Below, piece after piece: positions 1 through 8,547 of a stretch of 64,000 nucleotides of DNA. How positions within the stretch are numbered: position 1 is the first letter of the stretch; each line of letters begins with the position of its first letter. Where the stretch lies: the NCBI RefSeq assembly GCF_003855155.1, contig NZ_CP034073.1, positions 372,001-436,000 of the forward strand, read 5' to 3'. A program made the position numbers and the translations under genes. The notes beneath the pieces were generated by a model that was given only the letters and a program-made list of their open reading frames with translations, was not told the origin of the DNA and made no database searches. This stretch comes from Shewanella psychromarinicola. Its GTDB lineage: Bacteria; Pseudomonadota; Gammaproteobacteria; Enterobacterales; Shewanellaceae.

Positions 1-595
1 ACGAGAACTGGTTAATGGCAACATTATTATTGCCAGAAATTTGATTAACTTGCATCACGCCTTGCGCATCCAAAAAACTGTCTGGAGCAATTTCGGCCTG
101 ATAATATGATAATTGATAAGATGAAGGTGCCAATTGGCTCGACACTTGGGTTAGCGCGTCATCGTTTAACCCTTGACCCATGATGGTTTCAAGGGTTGAA
201 TCCATGGCAATACTGCCTATATTGGCTTGCATATTTTGCTCACCACTCACTTGATTAATACTTGCTAACCCTTGAAATAATGCAAAAGCTTGGCTGTCTA
301 TTACCGTAATGCGTTGCTTGTTGGGTTCTGATTGCGAAGTTAATTGCGGTGATAGGATGTAATTAATCGTTTGAATGGATGCACTGTGGCCTATAGCGTG
401 GCTATTAGACTGAATATTAAAATCGCCAGCGGCTTGATTAATACTTGCCCGACCTGCACCTTGCATCACGTGTGAGCCAATGACACTTGAGTCATCAGCG
501 TAAGATTGCGCAGCTAGCAATAACACACCAAGCGGTATTCCTCGCGTCAATGACAACGGCAATATATTGCGATGTAGTCTGCTAATAATATCCAT
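1..595 (-). CDS. Secreted protein with amyloid-like (Fap/curlin-like) repeats, 3' end outside window
   Basis: An open frame starts at the ATG at 595 and runs off the left edge, giving at least 198 residues. The N-terminus is a signal peptide with a hydrophobic core and a likely cleavage after AQSYA. The mature part repeats a loose motif of the form INQ-x-x-G-x-x-N-x-Q-x-N: ASINQAAGDFNIQSN, ASINQVSGEQNMQAN, and VNQISGNNNVAINQ near the edge. Such Asn/Gln/Gly-spaced repeats are typical of bacterial functional amyloids; the AAGD-x-N-x-Q-x-N form recalls the FapB/FapC repeats of Pseudomonas more than CsgA. The repeats are seen directly; amyloid or adhesin function is inference. A near-perfect sigma-54 promoter lies 34 bases upstream and a sigma-54 activator gene lies next to it on the same strand, so expression is probably controlled by that activator. 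The rest of the operon, which would settle the identity, is outside the window. Confidence 0.7.
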   Translation of the reverse strand, partial: MDIISRLHRNILPLSLTRGIPLGVLLLAAQSYADDSSVIGSHVMQGAGRASINQAAGDFNIQSNSHAIGHSASIQTINYILSPQLTSQSEPNKQRITVIDSQAFALFQGLASINQVSGEQNMQANIGSIAMDSTLETIMGQGLNDDALTQVSSQLAPSSYQLSYYQAEIAPDSFLDAQGVMQVNQISGNNNVAINQFS

Positions 596-628
596 AAAAT
601 ATTCCTTCCATACTTGATACAAGGTTAT

Positions 629-644
629 AGCAACCCTTGTGCCA
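629..644 (-). promoter_or_regulatory. Sigma-54 (RpoN) promoter of the amyloid-like gene
   Basis: Read on the minus strand the sequence is TGGCAC, five bases, then TTGCT. This matches the -24/-12 consensus TGGCAC-N5-TTGCW at every defined position. It sits 34 bases upstream of the start codon at 595. The adjacent activator gene keeps its GAFTGA loop, as needed to work on RpoN polymerase. Confidence 0.85.
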
Positions 645-696
645 AAGATAAAAGTTTATATATTTCATGTAGATAGTAATTTTAAAATGAAGGGGA

Positions 697-714
697 ATTC
701 TTAATATTAAGAAT
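697..714. promoter_or_regulatory. Perfect 18-bp palindrome, candidate activator site
   Basis: ATTCTTAAT followed by its exact reverse complement. It lies about 55-70 bases upstream of the -24 element. It shares the TCTTA...TAAGA core with a second inverted repeat at 762-781. It is a likely enhancer site for the sigma-54 activator encoded next door; binding is inferred. Confidence 0.55.
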
Positions 715-761
715 GTAAATAGCTAGATTATTGATATCTATATTAATTTTATTTTTAGCCT

Positions 762-781
762 GAATCTTATTCTTAAGATTC
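762..781. promoter_or_regulatory. Second inverted repeat (GAATCTTA-N4-TAAGATTC), candidate activator site
   Basis: Two perfect 8-base arms separated by TTCT. It carries the same TCTTA/TAAGA half sites as the palindrome at 697-714 and lies about 65 bases further upstream of the sigma-54 promoter. It is just downstream of the stop codon of the activator gene. Confidence 0.55.
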
Positions 782-819
782 GATAAGCAAACAATATGAT
801 TATCGCAATGTTAACAAGA

Positions 820-2142
820 CTAGATCAGTTCTAAGTCATGCTTGTCCATGAGTCGATAAAAGGTCGCTCTAGAAATATCTAAATAACTTGCTGCTAGTTC
901 AACATGACCATCTGCAATCAAGATTGCTTGTTGCAATGCTTGTTTTTCAGCATTGTCTTTTAAGGTTTTAAGCGAGAGCGCGATATGACGCTTTTTTTCG
1001 ATATTGATTAACTCTAAGTTTTGAGCAGTGATCTGCTGCGTGTCGCTCAATACAACCGCACGACGAACACGATTAATTAACTCGCGGACATTACCAGGCC
1101 ATGGATAATTTAATAATGCATGGCAAGCGGACTGCGACAATGGCTTAGTCGCAAGCCCATATTCATCCGAATACACCCGAATAAATCGATTGGCTAAACC
1201 GATGATATCATCACGTCTTTCTTTTAATCTTGGAGTTTCAATGGTAATGCCATTTAAACGATAGTAAAGATCTAAGCGAAACTTACCTTGATCAATAGCA
1301 TTTTCTAAATTGACATGAGTAGCGGCTAAAATACGCACGTCAGCCGATTGCGGCATACTACCGCCAACGGAGTCATACAAGCCTTCTTGTAAAAAACGCA
1401 GTAAATTGACTTGTAGTTCAGCGGGTAAATCGCCAATTTCATCTAAAAATAATGTTCCGCCATTAGCCAGTGCAATTTTGCCCTTTCGGGAACTTGTGGC
1501 CCCCGTAAAGGCGCCTTTTTCATGACCAAATAACTCAGACTGAATTAATCCTGCCGCCATAGCGCCACAATTAACCGTAACAAAAGGTCCGTCTTTTCTG
1601 GCAGATAATTGATGTAACTGGGTCGCCACTAATTCTTTGCCCGTGCCAGATTCACCTCTAATAAGCACGGGGATATCGGTCGGGGCCACTCGCCCAACTT
1701 GACGGAATAACTGTCGCATGACGTCTGATTGATACGCAAATTGCTCGTTATCTTTACACTGTGATTCAAGCTGCGGAGCATGCTGCTGCTTTAATTTAGA
1801 CAGACCGAGACCATGACCCAAGCACTTCGCTAATCTTTCAGGATCAATTGGACTGGTGTAAAAATCCCAAGCAAATTGGGCAATAAAAGTGGTAATTTCT
1901 GCAATGTCGAGTTGTGGTTTATTTATGAGTACAATGATATGGATCCTGGGATCTAACTCTCTCACCAGGTTAGTGATTTCATTTATAGTATTTTCTGTTC
2001 GAAGATCGATTAAGCACAGAGCACAATTAATAGGTATTTTATTTTTATTATACTTATCAATATAGTGAAGTTGAAAGTGTAATCCACAAAGCACCTCGTT
2101 TAGCTCATTACACCGAAAACCTGCCATTAATAATGGTTCCAT
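820..2142 (-). CDS. Sigma-54-dependent transcriptional activator (VpsR-like)
   Basis: A 440-residue bacterial enhancer-binding protein. The N-terminal ~130 residues form a degenerate receiver-like domain with an Asp at the end of a beta strand (LIDL) but no clear acidic pocket. The AAA+ domain follows, with Walker A GESGTGKE (about 163-170), an intact GAFTGA loop (210-215) that contacts sigma-54, and Walker B TLFLDEIG. A Fis-type helix-turn-helix is at the C-terminus (ASYLDISRATFYRLM). The start at 2142 is preferred over an upstream in-frame codon at 2184 because a GGAAGGAT ribosome site precedes it. Architecture and the poor receiver resemble VpsR-type regulators of biofilm matrix genes. The only nearby sigma-54 promoter lies downstream, in front of the amyloid-like gene, making that its probable target. 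The target assignment is inference. Confidence 0.85.
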   Translation of the reverse strand: MEPLLMAGFRCNELNEVLCGLHFQLHYIDKYNKNKIPINCALCLIDLRTENTINEITNLVRELDPRIHIIVLINKPQLDIAEITTFIAQFAWDFYTSPIDPERLAKCLGHGLGLSKLKQQHAPQLESQCKDNEQFAYQSDVMRQLFRQVGRVAPTDIPVLIRGESGTGKELVATQLHQLSARKDGPFVTVNCGAMAAGLIQSELFGHEKGAFTGATSSRKGKIALANGGTLFLDEIGDLPAELQVNLLRFLQEGLYDSVGGSMPQSADVRILAATHVNLENAIDQGKFRLDLYYRLNGITIETPRLKERRDDIIGLANRFIRVYSDEYGLATKPLSQSACHALLNYPWPGNVRELINRVRRAVVLSDTQQITAQNLELINIEKKRHIALSLKTLKDNAEKQALQQAILIADGHVELAASYLDISRATFYRLMDKHDLELI

Positions 2143-2228
2143 GTTGATATCCTTCCGATACAGTGAACACAAAAGTGCTAACACAAGGTTAGCCAGTGCA
2201 TTTTATCTATAGATATAACTGGATAATG

Positions 2229-2433
2229 TAACGTCTTAATCTCAGTTCGGGATAATAAACGTTTATCAAACAGTCCTTTGCTCCGCTAACTGTGTTGCAT
2301 TGACTTGCAATAGACCGGCTATTGACGCGCCAATGCGCCTTGTTAGCAAAACAAATGACAGGTTTGATAAGAAATAGGCCAAACATTCTGATTTGGACTT
2401 ACTTATCCCATCTATTAATCCGAGTTGAGGTTA
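2229..2433. repeat. Palindromic intergenic repeat with inverted ends
   Basis: Imperfect terminal inverted repeats are visible: TAAC...CTCAGTTCGGGATAATA on the left and, reverse complemented, TAACCTCAACTCGGATTAATA on the right. Inside lies a second, perfect pair (TTTATCAAAC / GTTTGATAA). No coding frame is present. It looks like a MITE-like or hairpin-forming interspersed repeat. The rest of the gap (2434-2931) shows no gene. Confidence 0.5.
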
Positions 2434-2931
2434 CTTAAATATAAACTCAGAGTAATCACTCATCGCTTATATCATCGGTAACGCAATAGATAACAAAGAT
2501 AATCACTCATAAAAACTATCTTCATCTGACTCAATATTCATCCATGAGCAGAACGACACTTTGCCCGCTTTTAATCACCTTTGTAACGGTTTCTCACCCC
2601 AGATTAACCGCAACGATGACTATCTTCAGTGTCTCTGCTATATCCAGCCACATCTTTTTTATGATCTAAGTATGGTATAGATGCATCAATAGTATAGAAA
2701 AAATCAGTAATTATATTGATATCACGGTAAGTTTAACGGCCAGACAAATTATCAACATAAATCCATCACTCAAAAATGACCTACACGTGTACAAGTATTC
2801 AAAGTGCTATTAAATAGCCGAAACAACTGTGTTATAACTGTCACTTAGAATAAACGTTACCTAGCCTAGCGGGCAGTAACATCGTTAAACATAACCCCAA
2901 TATGGATATCTAGGGCCCTAAAGGAACCATC

Positions 2932-4116
2932 ATGATTAAACACAGCGCTTTTATAATGTTAAGTTCATTGGTATTAGCCACGCTATCGAATGCAGTTAAT
3001 GCAGGACAACTCCAAAAAAACATTGAAGAGATGCGTGTATCAAAGGCTGGGCAAACAATGCCGCAGGTGGTTAATCGTTATCAAGCTATCAGTGATACTT
3101 TAGAGGTCAAGTTAGCCCAATCCAATGATGAGTTAGCCGTTACCGAAATGGCGGCGCATCAAGGACACAGGTTATGGCAGCAAGCCGTACGCGATGTACA
3201 ATCGGGGCACAGTGACGATCGCTCGTTGTACTGGAGCCGTCTAAGTATGCGTAACGTTCTAAAGCAAGAAAGAGTCGGATTTAATGTTGCCGACTGGCAA
3301 CGTGATATTTTGGTCAAAGCGGTTGAGAAATCGTCTCGCGGTTTTAGCGATATTGAATTTTTACCCGATACCCAAATTAATATTTTAGTGACCGGTTTCG
3401 ATCCCTTTTTTCTTGATAGAAATATTGGCCAAAGTAATCCATCAGGCTTAGCGGCTTTAGCATTTGATGGCTATCGTTTTGAGATTAATGGTAAAAAAGC
3501 ACAGATAGAAACCGTGATGATCCCTGTGAGATTTAGCGATTTCGACAATGGTATTATCGAATCGTTACTCACGCCCTTTTATCGTGAAAACAGTGTCGAC
3601 ATGGTCTTTACCATTAGCATGGGCCGGGAAAATTTCGATATCGAACGTTTTCCTGGACGTAACCGCAGTGCAGAGGCACCAGACAATTTAAATGTATTAA
3701 CCGGCGCCAGTCACAGCAATCCTAAAGCGCCGTTATTTAACGGTGGCACTTCTTCCGATGGAAAATTAAATGGCCCTGAGTTTGTGCAATTTTCTCTGCC
3801 CGTTGAAGCAATGGCAGCGGTTAAAGGTCATTGGAGCGTCAATGACAATCATCAAATTAACACCTTATCTAGGGGGCAATTTAAGGCATCATCACTGGCT
3901 GAATTACAAAATGAAATTTCAGTTGAAGGTTCTGGTGGGGGCTATTTATCTAATGAAATTTCCTATCGCAGTATTTTACTTCGAGACCAATTTAACTTGA
4001 ACTTACCCGTAGGACACATTCATACTCCACGTATTAAAGGCTACGACTCACAAGTAGAGTCAGACATCGTCGAGCAAATTCGTGCCATGATAGCCGCAGC
4101 GGCGAGCACTCTGTAA
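2932..4116 (+). CDS. Exported pyroglutamyl-peptidase-like protein with Ser in place of the catalytic Cys
   Basis: 394 residues with a signal peptide (cleavage probably after NAVNA, residue 24), about 120 residues without recognisable domain, then a peptidase C15-like domain. The C15 landmarks can be followed: the TGFDPF loop (154-159), Glu238 in FDIERF (equivalent to the catalytic Glu), and His364 in GHIHTP. The position of the nucleophile, normally Cys in Y-V-C-N, reads YLSNE, so residue 340 is Ser. The Ser340-His364 spacing of 24 equals the Cys-His spacing in classical pyrrolidone carboxyl peptidases. The domain also carries a long insertion between Glu and Ser. It may be an inactive or re-purposed member acting in the periplasm. 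Ribosome site AAAGGAACC precedes the ATG. Confidence 0.75.
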   Translation: MIKHSAFIMLSSLVLATLSNAVNAGQLQKNIEEMRVSKAGQTMPQVVNRYQAISDTLEVKLAQSNDELAVTEMAAHQGHRLWQQAVRDVQSGHSDDRSLYWSRLSMRNVLKQERVGFNVADWQRDILVKAVEKSSRGFSDIEFLPDTQINILVTGFDPFFLDRNIGQSNPSGLAALAFDGYRFEINGKKAQIETVMIPVRFSDFDNGIIESLLTPFYRENSVDMVFTISMGRENFDIERFPGRNRSAEAPDNLNVLTGASHSNPKAPLFNGGTSSDGKLNGPEFVQFSLPVEAMAAVKGHWSVNDNHQINTLSRGQFKASSLAELQNEISVEGSGGGYLSNEISYRSILLRDQFNLNLPVGHIHTPRIKGYDSQVESDIVEQIRAMIAAAASTL

Positions 4117-4187
4117 TGTCAAAAGACTAATATAAAATGTCTATGCTTTGCTTGCTTGAGTCTCTCATTGAATATTCGTGTAGGTAA

Positions 4188-4811
4188 GTGAAGCATTTCA
4201 TCATGTTTAAAAATATCTTCAATCTCACCCAGCGCGCGCACCAAGCGCTAACGCAAGACATCCATACAAAGGGGTCTTCGTTATCAGTAGGGCCTCGAAC
4301 CCACCAATCGCCAAACACTGCCGTTAGCGATCCGTTACAACAGCAGATATTGGCCAAAGTCGAAGCAGACTACCAATTAGCAGAGCAATATTTCAAACGT
4401 CAATTTCCTCGTCCGAGCGTACATTTTAGCTTACGCGGAAAAAGCGCGGGGACGGCGCATTTACAAACCAATAAACTGCGCTTCAATCCTGTTTTACTAA
4501 CTGAAAATCCAAATATTTTTATTAACGAAGTGGTACCACATGAAATTAGCCATTTGGTGTGTTTCCATCTATTTGGTAAAGTAAAACCTCACGGTAAAGA
4601 ATGGCAAAGCGTCATGATGACAACATTTAGTATTACGCCAAAGACCACTCACCAACTCAATATCCAGTCCGTCAGTGGTCAACAATTTGAATATTTTTGC
4701 GGTTGTGGCAGTGTGCAATTAACCATAAGACGTCACAACAGAATTGTGCGAGGCCAGACTCAATATCGCTGTCGCCGTTGCCAACAAACATTAACCCCTT
4801 TTAGCACCTAA
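4188..4811 (+). CDS. sprT: SprT-family zinc metalloprotease-like protein
   Basis: About 207 residues. The SprT domain is clear: HExxH reads HEISH, a third His follows in KPHGKEW, and a C-terminal zinc ribbon has FCGCG and CRRC. The N-terminal ~45 residues are poorly conserved in appearance; the first codon here is GTG, and an ATG at 4203 is an alternative start. SprT proteins are conserved in gammaproteobacteria and commonly sit just upstream of endA, as here, but their substrate in bacteria is not settled. Family identity is safe; function is only by family. Confidence 0.85.
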   Translation: MKHFIMFKNIFNLTQRAHQALTQDIHTKGSSLSVGPRTHQSPNTAVSDPLQQQILAKVEADYQLAEQYFKRQFPRPSVHFSLRGKSAGTAHLQTNKLRFNPVLLTENPNIFINEVVPHEISHLVCFHLFGKVKPHGKEWQSVMMTTFSITPKTTHQLNIQSVSGQQFEYFCGCGSVQLTIRRHNRIVRGQTQYRCRRCQQTLTPFST

Positions 4812-4912
4812 CATTATCAATTGCGTCATCGCATGCGATGGATTAACATCAGCCAAAATGACAGGCTAAGCCTGCACTGTAATGATGTTTTTTGTTAATT
4901 TTAGGGTTTATT

Positions 4913-5485
4913 TTGCGCTTATCATCCACACTCTCTTGGTTCTTTTGGGTGTCGCTTCTGTGCGGCATTTTTTCATCCACACTTATCGCGGCAGAACATT
5001 CCAGCAGTTTCGGTCAAGCCAAAAAAATGGCTAAAAAGATTTACCAACAACACTTACCACTCAGCACCTTCTATTGCGGCTGCGATATCGCCATCGCAGG
5101 AAAATTATGGCAAGCGGATCATGCTAGCTGTGGTTATAAAGTTAGAAAACAAATCATTAGAGCCAACCGTATCGAATGGGAGCATGTGGTTCCCGCATGG
5201 GAATTTGGTCATCAACTGCAATGCTGGCAAGACGGTGGTCGAAAAAACTGCAATAAAAATAATGCTGCATTTAAAAAAATGGCAGCCGATTTACACAATC
5301 TTGTTCCTGCTGTAGGTGAGGTGAATGGCGATCGCAGCAATTTCCGTTTTAGTGATTGGGGCGGAAAAGCGGATCAATACGGGCAGTGTAAAATGATTAT
5401 CGACTTTAAAGGCCGCAAAGCACAACCCCCCAAACAAGCAAGAGGGCCTATCGCTCGAACTTACCTTTATACCCGTGATCATTAA
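4913..5485 (+). pseudogene. endA: Endonuclease I, 5' part (gene split by IS630)
   Basis: The N-terminal three quarters of periplasmic endonuclease I: signal peptide ([11 protein letters not shown]..., ending near LIAA), then the nuclease core with the active-site motif [10 protein letters not shown] and the [14 protein letters not shown] segment. A TTG start at 4913 preceded by AGGG is preferred to another in-frame TTG at 4892. The frame is interrupted after RTYLYTRDH at 5482 by a transposon; the stop codon at 5483-5485 belongs partly to the insertion. The missing C-terminal piece lies at 6574-6753. Joining the two with a single TA restores a continuous endonuclease I reading frame. The truncated product lacks the C-terminal lobe and is probably inactive. 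Confidence 0.85.
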
Positions 5486-6570
5486 AAATGCTTGATTTTG
5501 TCCCAAATGGGATCATCATAGCCCCATGAAACAAATTACACTCTCGCCAGAACAAAAAGTAGCATTGGAAACTCGACATAAAAGCTCGAGTGATAGGCGT
5601 GAGTGTGATCGCATTAAAGCCATTTTACTACGCGATGAAAATTGGCCAACGCCAATGATTGCCCAAGCGTTACGTATTCACGAAACGACCGTAGTTCGAT
5701 ACATTGATGCCTATGCTCACGACCAAAAACTCACGTGTAATAGTGGCGGCTCCTTAAGTTATCTGAGTCAAGAGCAAACTGAACTATTGATTGCACACCT
5801 GTGTGAGGTGACCTACTTGCATAGCCATCAAATAGTCGCTTATATCTCAGAACAATTTCAGATTAAGTACACAGTGTCAGGCCTCAATAAATGGCTGCAT
5901 AAACATCAGTTCAGCTATAAAAACCCTAAAGGGGTTCCTCACAAATTTGATGAAGACAAACAAACGGCTTTCATTGAATATTATGAGCAACTAAAATCCT
6001 CGTTAACCCCTGATGAACCGTTATTATTTATGGATGCGGTTCATCCGACCCAAGCCACAAAAATCACCGCTGGCTGGATAAAAAAAGGCGTTGATAAACC
6101 GATAGAAACGACGGGAAGCCGAACCCGTATTAACGTGGTTGGTGCAATCCGACTTGGTCACTTAACAGAAGCGGTCATTGAGCAATATAGCAAAACGGTT
6201 AACGGTGCATCCATCATCGATTTTTTAAACCAAATTAGAGCGCGTTACTCAACAAGTGGTGTTATCCATTTGGTGCTTGATGGCGCTGGATACCATCGAA
6301 ATGCCTTAGTGGTTAAAGAGGCTAAAAATCTGAATATAACATTGCATTACCTGCCACCTTATAGTCCAAATTTAAACCCAATAGAACGATTGTGGAAGGT
6401 GATGAATAAACATGCGAGGAATGGGCAATACTTCGCAACGACAAAAGAATTCCGACGAAAAATCAATGACTTTTTTAGCATCACCCTCCCCGATATTGCC
6501 GATACACTCGGTGATACAATTAATGATAACTTTCAGAAATTAAAAACTGCAGTTTGAATTCACTTGAGTA
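5485..6570 (+). mobile_element. IS630-family insertion sequence in endA
   Basis: About 1.09 kb bounded by TA dinucleotides at 5483-5484 and 6571-6572, as expected for IS630/Tc1-type insertion at TA. The boundaries were chosen because removing the element plus one TA re-creates an in-frame endA. Terminal inverted repeats are weak (roughly half of 22 positions match), so the exact ends may be off by a few bases. Confidence 0.7.
5526..6557 (+). CDS. IS630-family transposase
   Basis: 343 residues. The N-terminal half carries two helix-turn-helix modules (MIAQALRIHETTVVRYI; then a winged helix ending in YKNPKGVPHK). The C-terminal half is a DDE integrase-like domain with Asp in LLFMDAVHPTQ, Asp in HLVLDGAGYH and Glu in NLNPIERLWK. 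The frame is complete with no stops, so the enzyme may still be active. It is transcribed in the same direction as the host gene endA, which it splits. Confidence 0.92.
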   Translation: MKQITLSPEQKVALETRHKSSSDRRECDRIKAILLRDENWPTPMIAQALRIHETTVVRYIDAYAHDQKLTCNSGGSLSYLSQEQTELLIAHLCEVTYLHSHQIVAYISEQFQIKYTVSGLNKWLHKHQFSYKNPKGVPHKFDEDKQTAFIEYYEQLKSSLTPDEPLLFMDAVHPTQATKITAGWIKKGVDKPIETTGSRTRINVVGAIRLGHLTEAVIEQYSKTVNGASIIDFLNQIRARYSTSGVIHLVLDGAGYHRNALVVKEAKNLNITLHYLPPYSPNLNPIERLWKVMNKHARNGQYFATTKEFRRKINDFFSITLPDIADTLGDTINDNFQKLKTAV

Positions 6571-6573
6571 TAT

Positions 6574-6753
6574 ATGCAACAAACCTATGGTCTGCAAATC
6601 AGTAATAGCCAACAAAAGTTGTTTAACGCATGGAACAAAATGCAACCAATCAGCGCCACGGAATGCCAACGTGATACCTTAATCGCTGCTAACCAAGGTA
6701 ATCATAATGATTTTGTATTCAAACAATGCCAAAATAACGGCTTAGTTCGTTAA
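6574..6753 (+). pseudogene. endA: Endonuclease I, 3' part (gene split by IS630)
   Basis: A 59-codon open frame, QQTYGLQISNSQQKLFNAWN onward, matching the C-terminal end of endonuclease I (the LFNAWNK-x-x-P segment, then ECQRD and QGNHNDFV). It is in frame with the 5' part at 4913-5482 once the insertion and one TA are removed. It has no ribosome binding site of its own and is unlikely to be translated usefully. Confidence 0.85.
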
Positions 6754-6803
6754 TTGACGATCAAGCTCCCCCTTGAACAATTGGTTAAATAAGGTCAACA
6801 CTG

Positions 6804-7544
6804 ATGAGAGTCCCACGCATTTTTCAGCCCCTAGACAATTTACAACAAGGGCAAACGCTTCAATTAGATGAGGATGGTGTCGCCCATATCGGCCGAGTAT
6901 TGCGAATGGGCATAGGGGACCACATCAGCTTGTTTAACGGTGATGGTAATGATTACTTAGCTGAAATTATTGAAATAAGTAAAAAATCCATCACTGTCAA
7001 CGTCTTAAGTTGTCAAGCTAACAACAACGAATCAACATTAGACTTGCACTTAGGTCAGGTAATTTCTCGTGGTGACCGAATGGAATTTACGATCCAAAAA
7101 TCGGTTGAGCTAGGCGTAACAAGGATTACACCCTTATTTTCAGATCGTTGTGGTGTCAAACTTAATGGTGATCGCTTAGAGAAAAAACAACAACAATGGC
7201 AAAAAATTGTCGTCAGTGCTTGTGAACAATCTGGCCGCAGTATCGTACCGGTTGTTCGCCCTGCAATGACATTGGCGCAATGGTGTGAAGAATCTACCGA
7301 AGCCTTAAAACTGAATTTACACCCAAGAGCTTCACACGGCATTAATGGCTTACAGTTAACCGATCAACACCACAAAGTAAGATTATTAATTGGCCCAGAA
7401 GGCGGCTTATCTGACGAAGAAATTGCCATGACCGAAACTGAGCATTTTACCGATATTTTATTGGGGCCAAGAGTGCTGCGTACAGAAACCGCATCATTGA
7501 CTGCTATTACTGCATTACAAGTTAAATTTGGCGATATTGGTTAA
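6804..7544 (+). CDS. rsmE: 16S rRNA (uracil1498-N3)-methyltransferase
   Basis: 246 residues, the normal length for RsmE, a SPOUT-class enzyme that methylates U1498 of 16S rRNA. The N-terminal PUA-like domain starts MRVPRIFQ. The SPOUT knot motifs near the C-terminus are clear: [13 protein letters not shown] and [11 protein letters not shown], which build the AdoMet site and dimer interface. It lies between the broken endA and gshB, the usual order in Shewanella and relatives. The gap to gshB is 41 bases and no terminator is seen, so the two are probably cotranscribed. Confidence 0.95.
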   Translation: MRVPRIFQPLDNLQQGQTLQLDEDGVAHIGRVLRMGIGDHISLFNGDGNDYLAEIIEISKKSITVNVLSCQANNNESTLDLHLGQVISRGDRMEFTIQKSVELGVTRITPLFSDRCGVKLNGDRLEKKQQQWQKIVVSACEQSGRSIVPVVRPAMTLAQWCEESTEALKLNLHPRASHGINGLQLTDQHHKVRLLIGPEGGLSDEEIAMTETEHFTDILLGPRVLRTETASLTAITALQVKFGDIG

Positions 7545-7585
7545 CCCAAACCGATATCATCTTGGATATTATTAAGGATAAACAC

Positions 7586-8539
7586 ATGATTAAGCTCGGC
7601 ATTGTTATGGACCCTATTAGCGACATTAACATCAAAAAAGATACCAGCTTCGCGATGTTATTAGCCGCACAGGCACGTGGCTACCAATTGTTTTATATGG
7701 AAATGCATGATCTTGCGATGGTCAACGGCAAAGCCATGGCCAACATGCGTGAATTATCGGTAAAGCAAGATGCTAACCAATGGTTTACATTAGGCGAGTC
7801 AATTGATACCCCGTTGGCAGATCTTGATGTGATCTTAATGCGCAAAGATCCACCATTTGATACCGAATTCATCTACGCCACTTATATGCTGGAACGGGCG
7901 GAAGAAGAAGGCGTATTAATCGTTAACAAGCCTCAAAGCTTACGTGATGCCAATGAAAAACTGTTTACAGCATGGTTTTCTGAGTTTACGCCAGACACTC
8001 TTGTGACCCGTGATGCTAAACGTATTCGAGCGTTCCACCAATTGAAGCAAGATATTATTTTAAAACCATTAGATGGCATGGGCGGCACGTCTATTTTTAG
8101 AGTGAAAAAAGATGACCCTAACGTCGGGGTCATTATCGAAACGCTCACCAGTTATGGCCAGCAGTTCGCAATGGCTCAAGCCTTTATCCCTGAGATAACT
8201 CAAGGTGACAAGCGTATTTTAGTGGTTGACGGTGAACCGGTTCCATACGCATTAGCGCGTATCCCGATGAAAGGTGAAACCCGTGGCAACCTAGCGGCTG
8301 GCGGCAGTGGAGTAGCCCAGCCATTATCAGAAAGTGATTGGAAAATAGCCCGCGCCATTGGTCCAGAATTGAAAAAACGAGGCCTTATTTTTGTTGGTTT
8401 AGACATCATTGGTGATAAGTTAACTGAAATCAATGTCACCAGCCCAACCTGCATTAGAGAAATTGAAGCCGCATATGACGTTGACATTACCGGCATGCTT
8501 ATGGATGCCATCGAAGCCCGTATCAATCAGCAGAAATAG
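7586..8539 (+). CDS. gshB: Glutathione synthetase
   Basis: 317 residues from the ATG at 7586, which follows a TAAGGATA ribosome site; an upstream TTG at 7562 is rejected for lack of one. GshB joins gamma-glutamylcysteine and glycine using ATP. ATP-grasp features are present: the KPLDGMGG phosphate loop, the MAQAFIPE segment, GDKRILVVDG, and the metal-binding Glu and Asn in the EINVTSPT motif. The N-terminus (KLGIVMDPISDINIKKDT) matches E. coli GshB. It follows rsmE in what looks like a short operon; the alkaline phosphatase gene starts only 8 bases downstream. Confidence 0.97.
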   Translation: MIKLGIVMDPISDINIKKDTSFAMLLAAQARGYQLFYMEMHDLAMVNGKAMANMRELSVKQDANQWFTLGESIDTPLADLDVILMRKDPPFDTEFIYATYMLERAEEEGVLIVNKPQSLRDANEKLFTAWFSEFTPDTLVTRDAKRIRAFHQLKQDIILKPLDGMGGTSIFRVKKDDPNVGVIIETLTSYGQQFAMAQAFIPEITQGDKRILVVDGEPVPYALARIPMKGETRGNLAAGGSGVAQPLSESDWKIARAIGPELKKRGLIFVGLDIIGDKLTEINVTSPTCIREIEAAYDVDITGMLMDAIEARINQQK

Positions 8540-8547
8540 GATTAATC

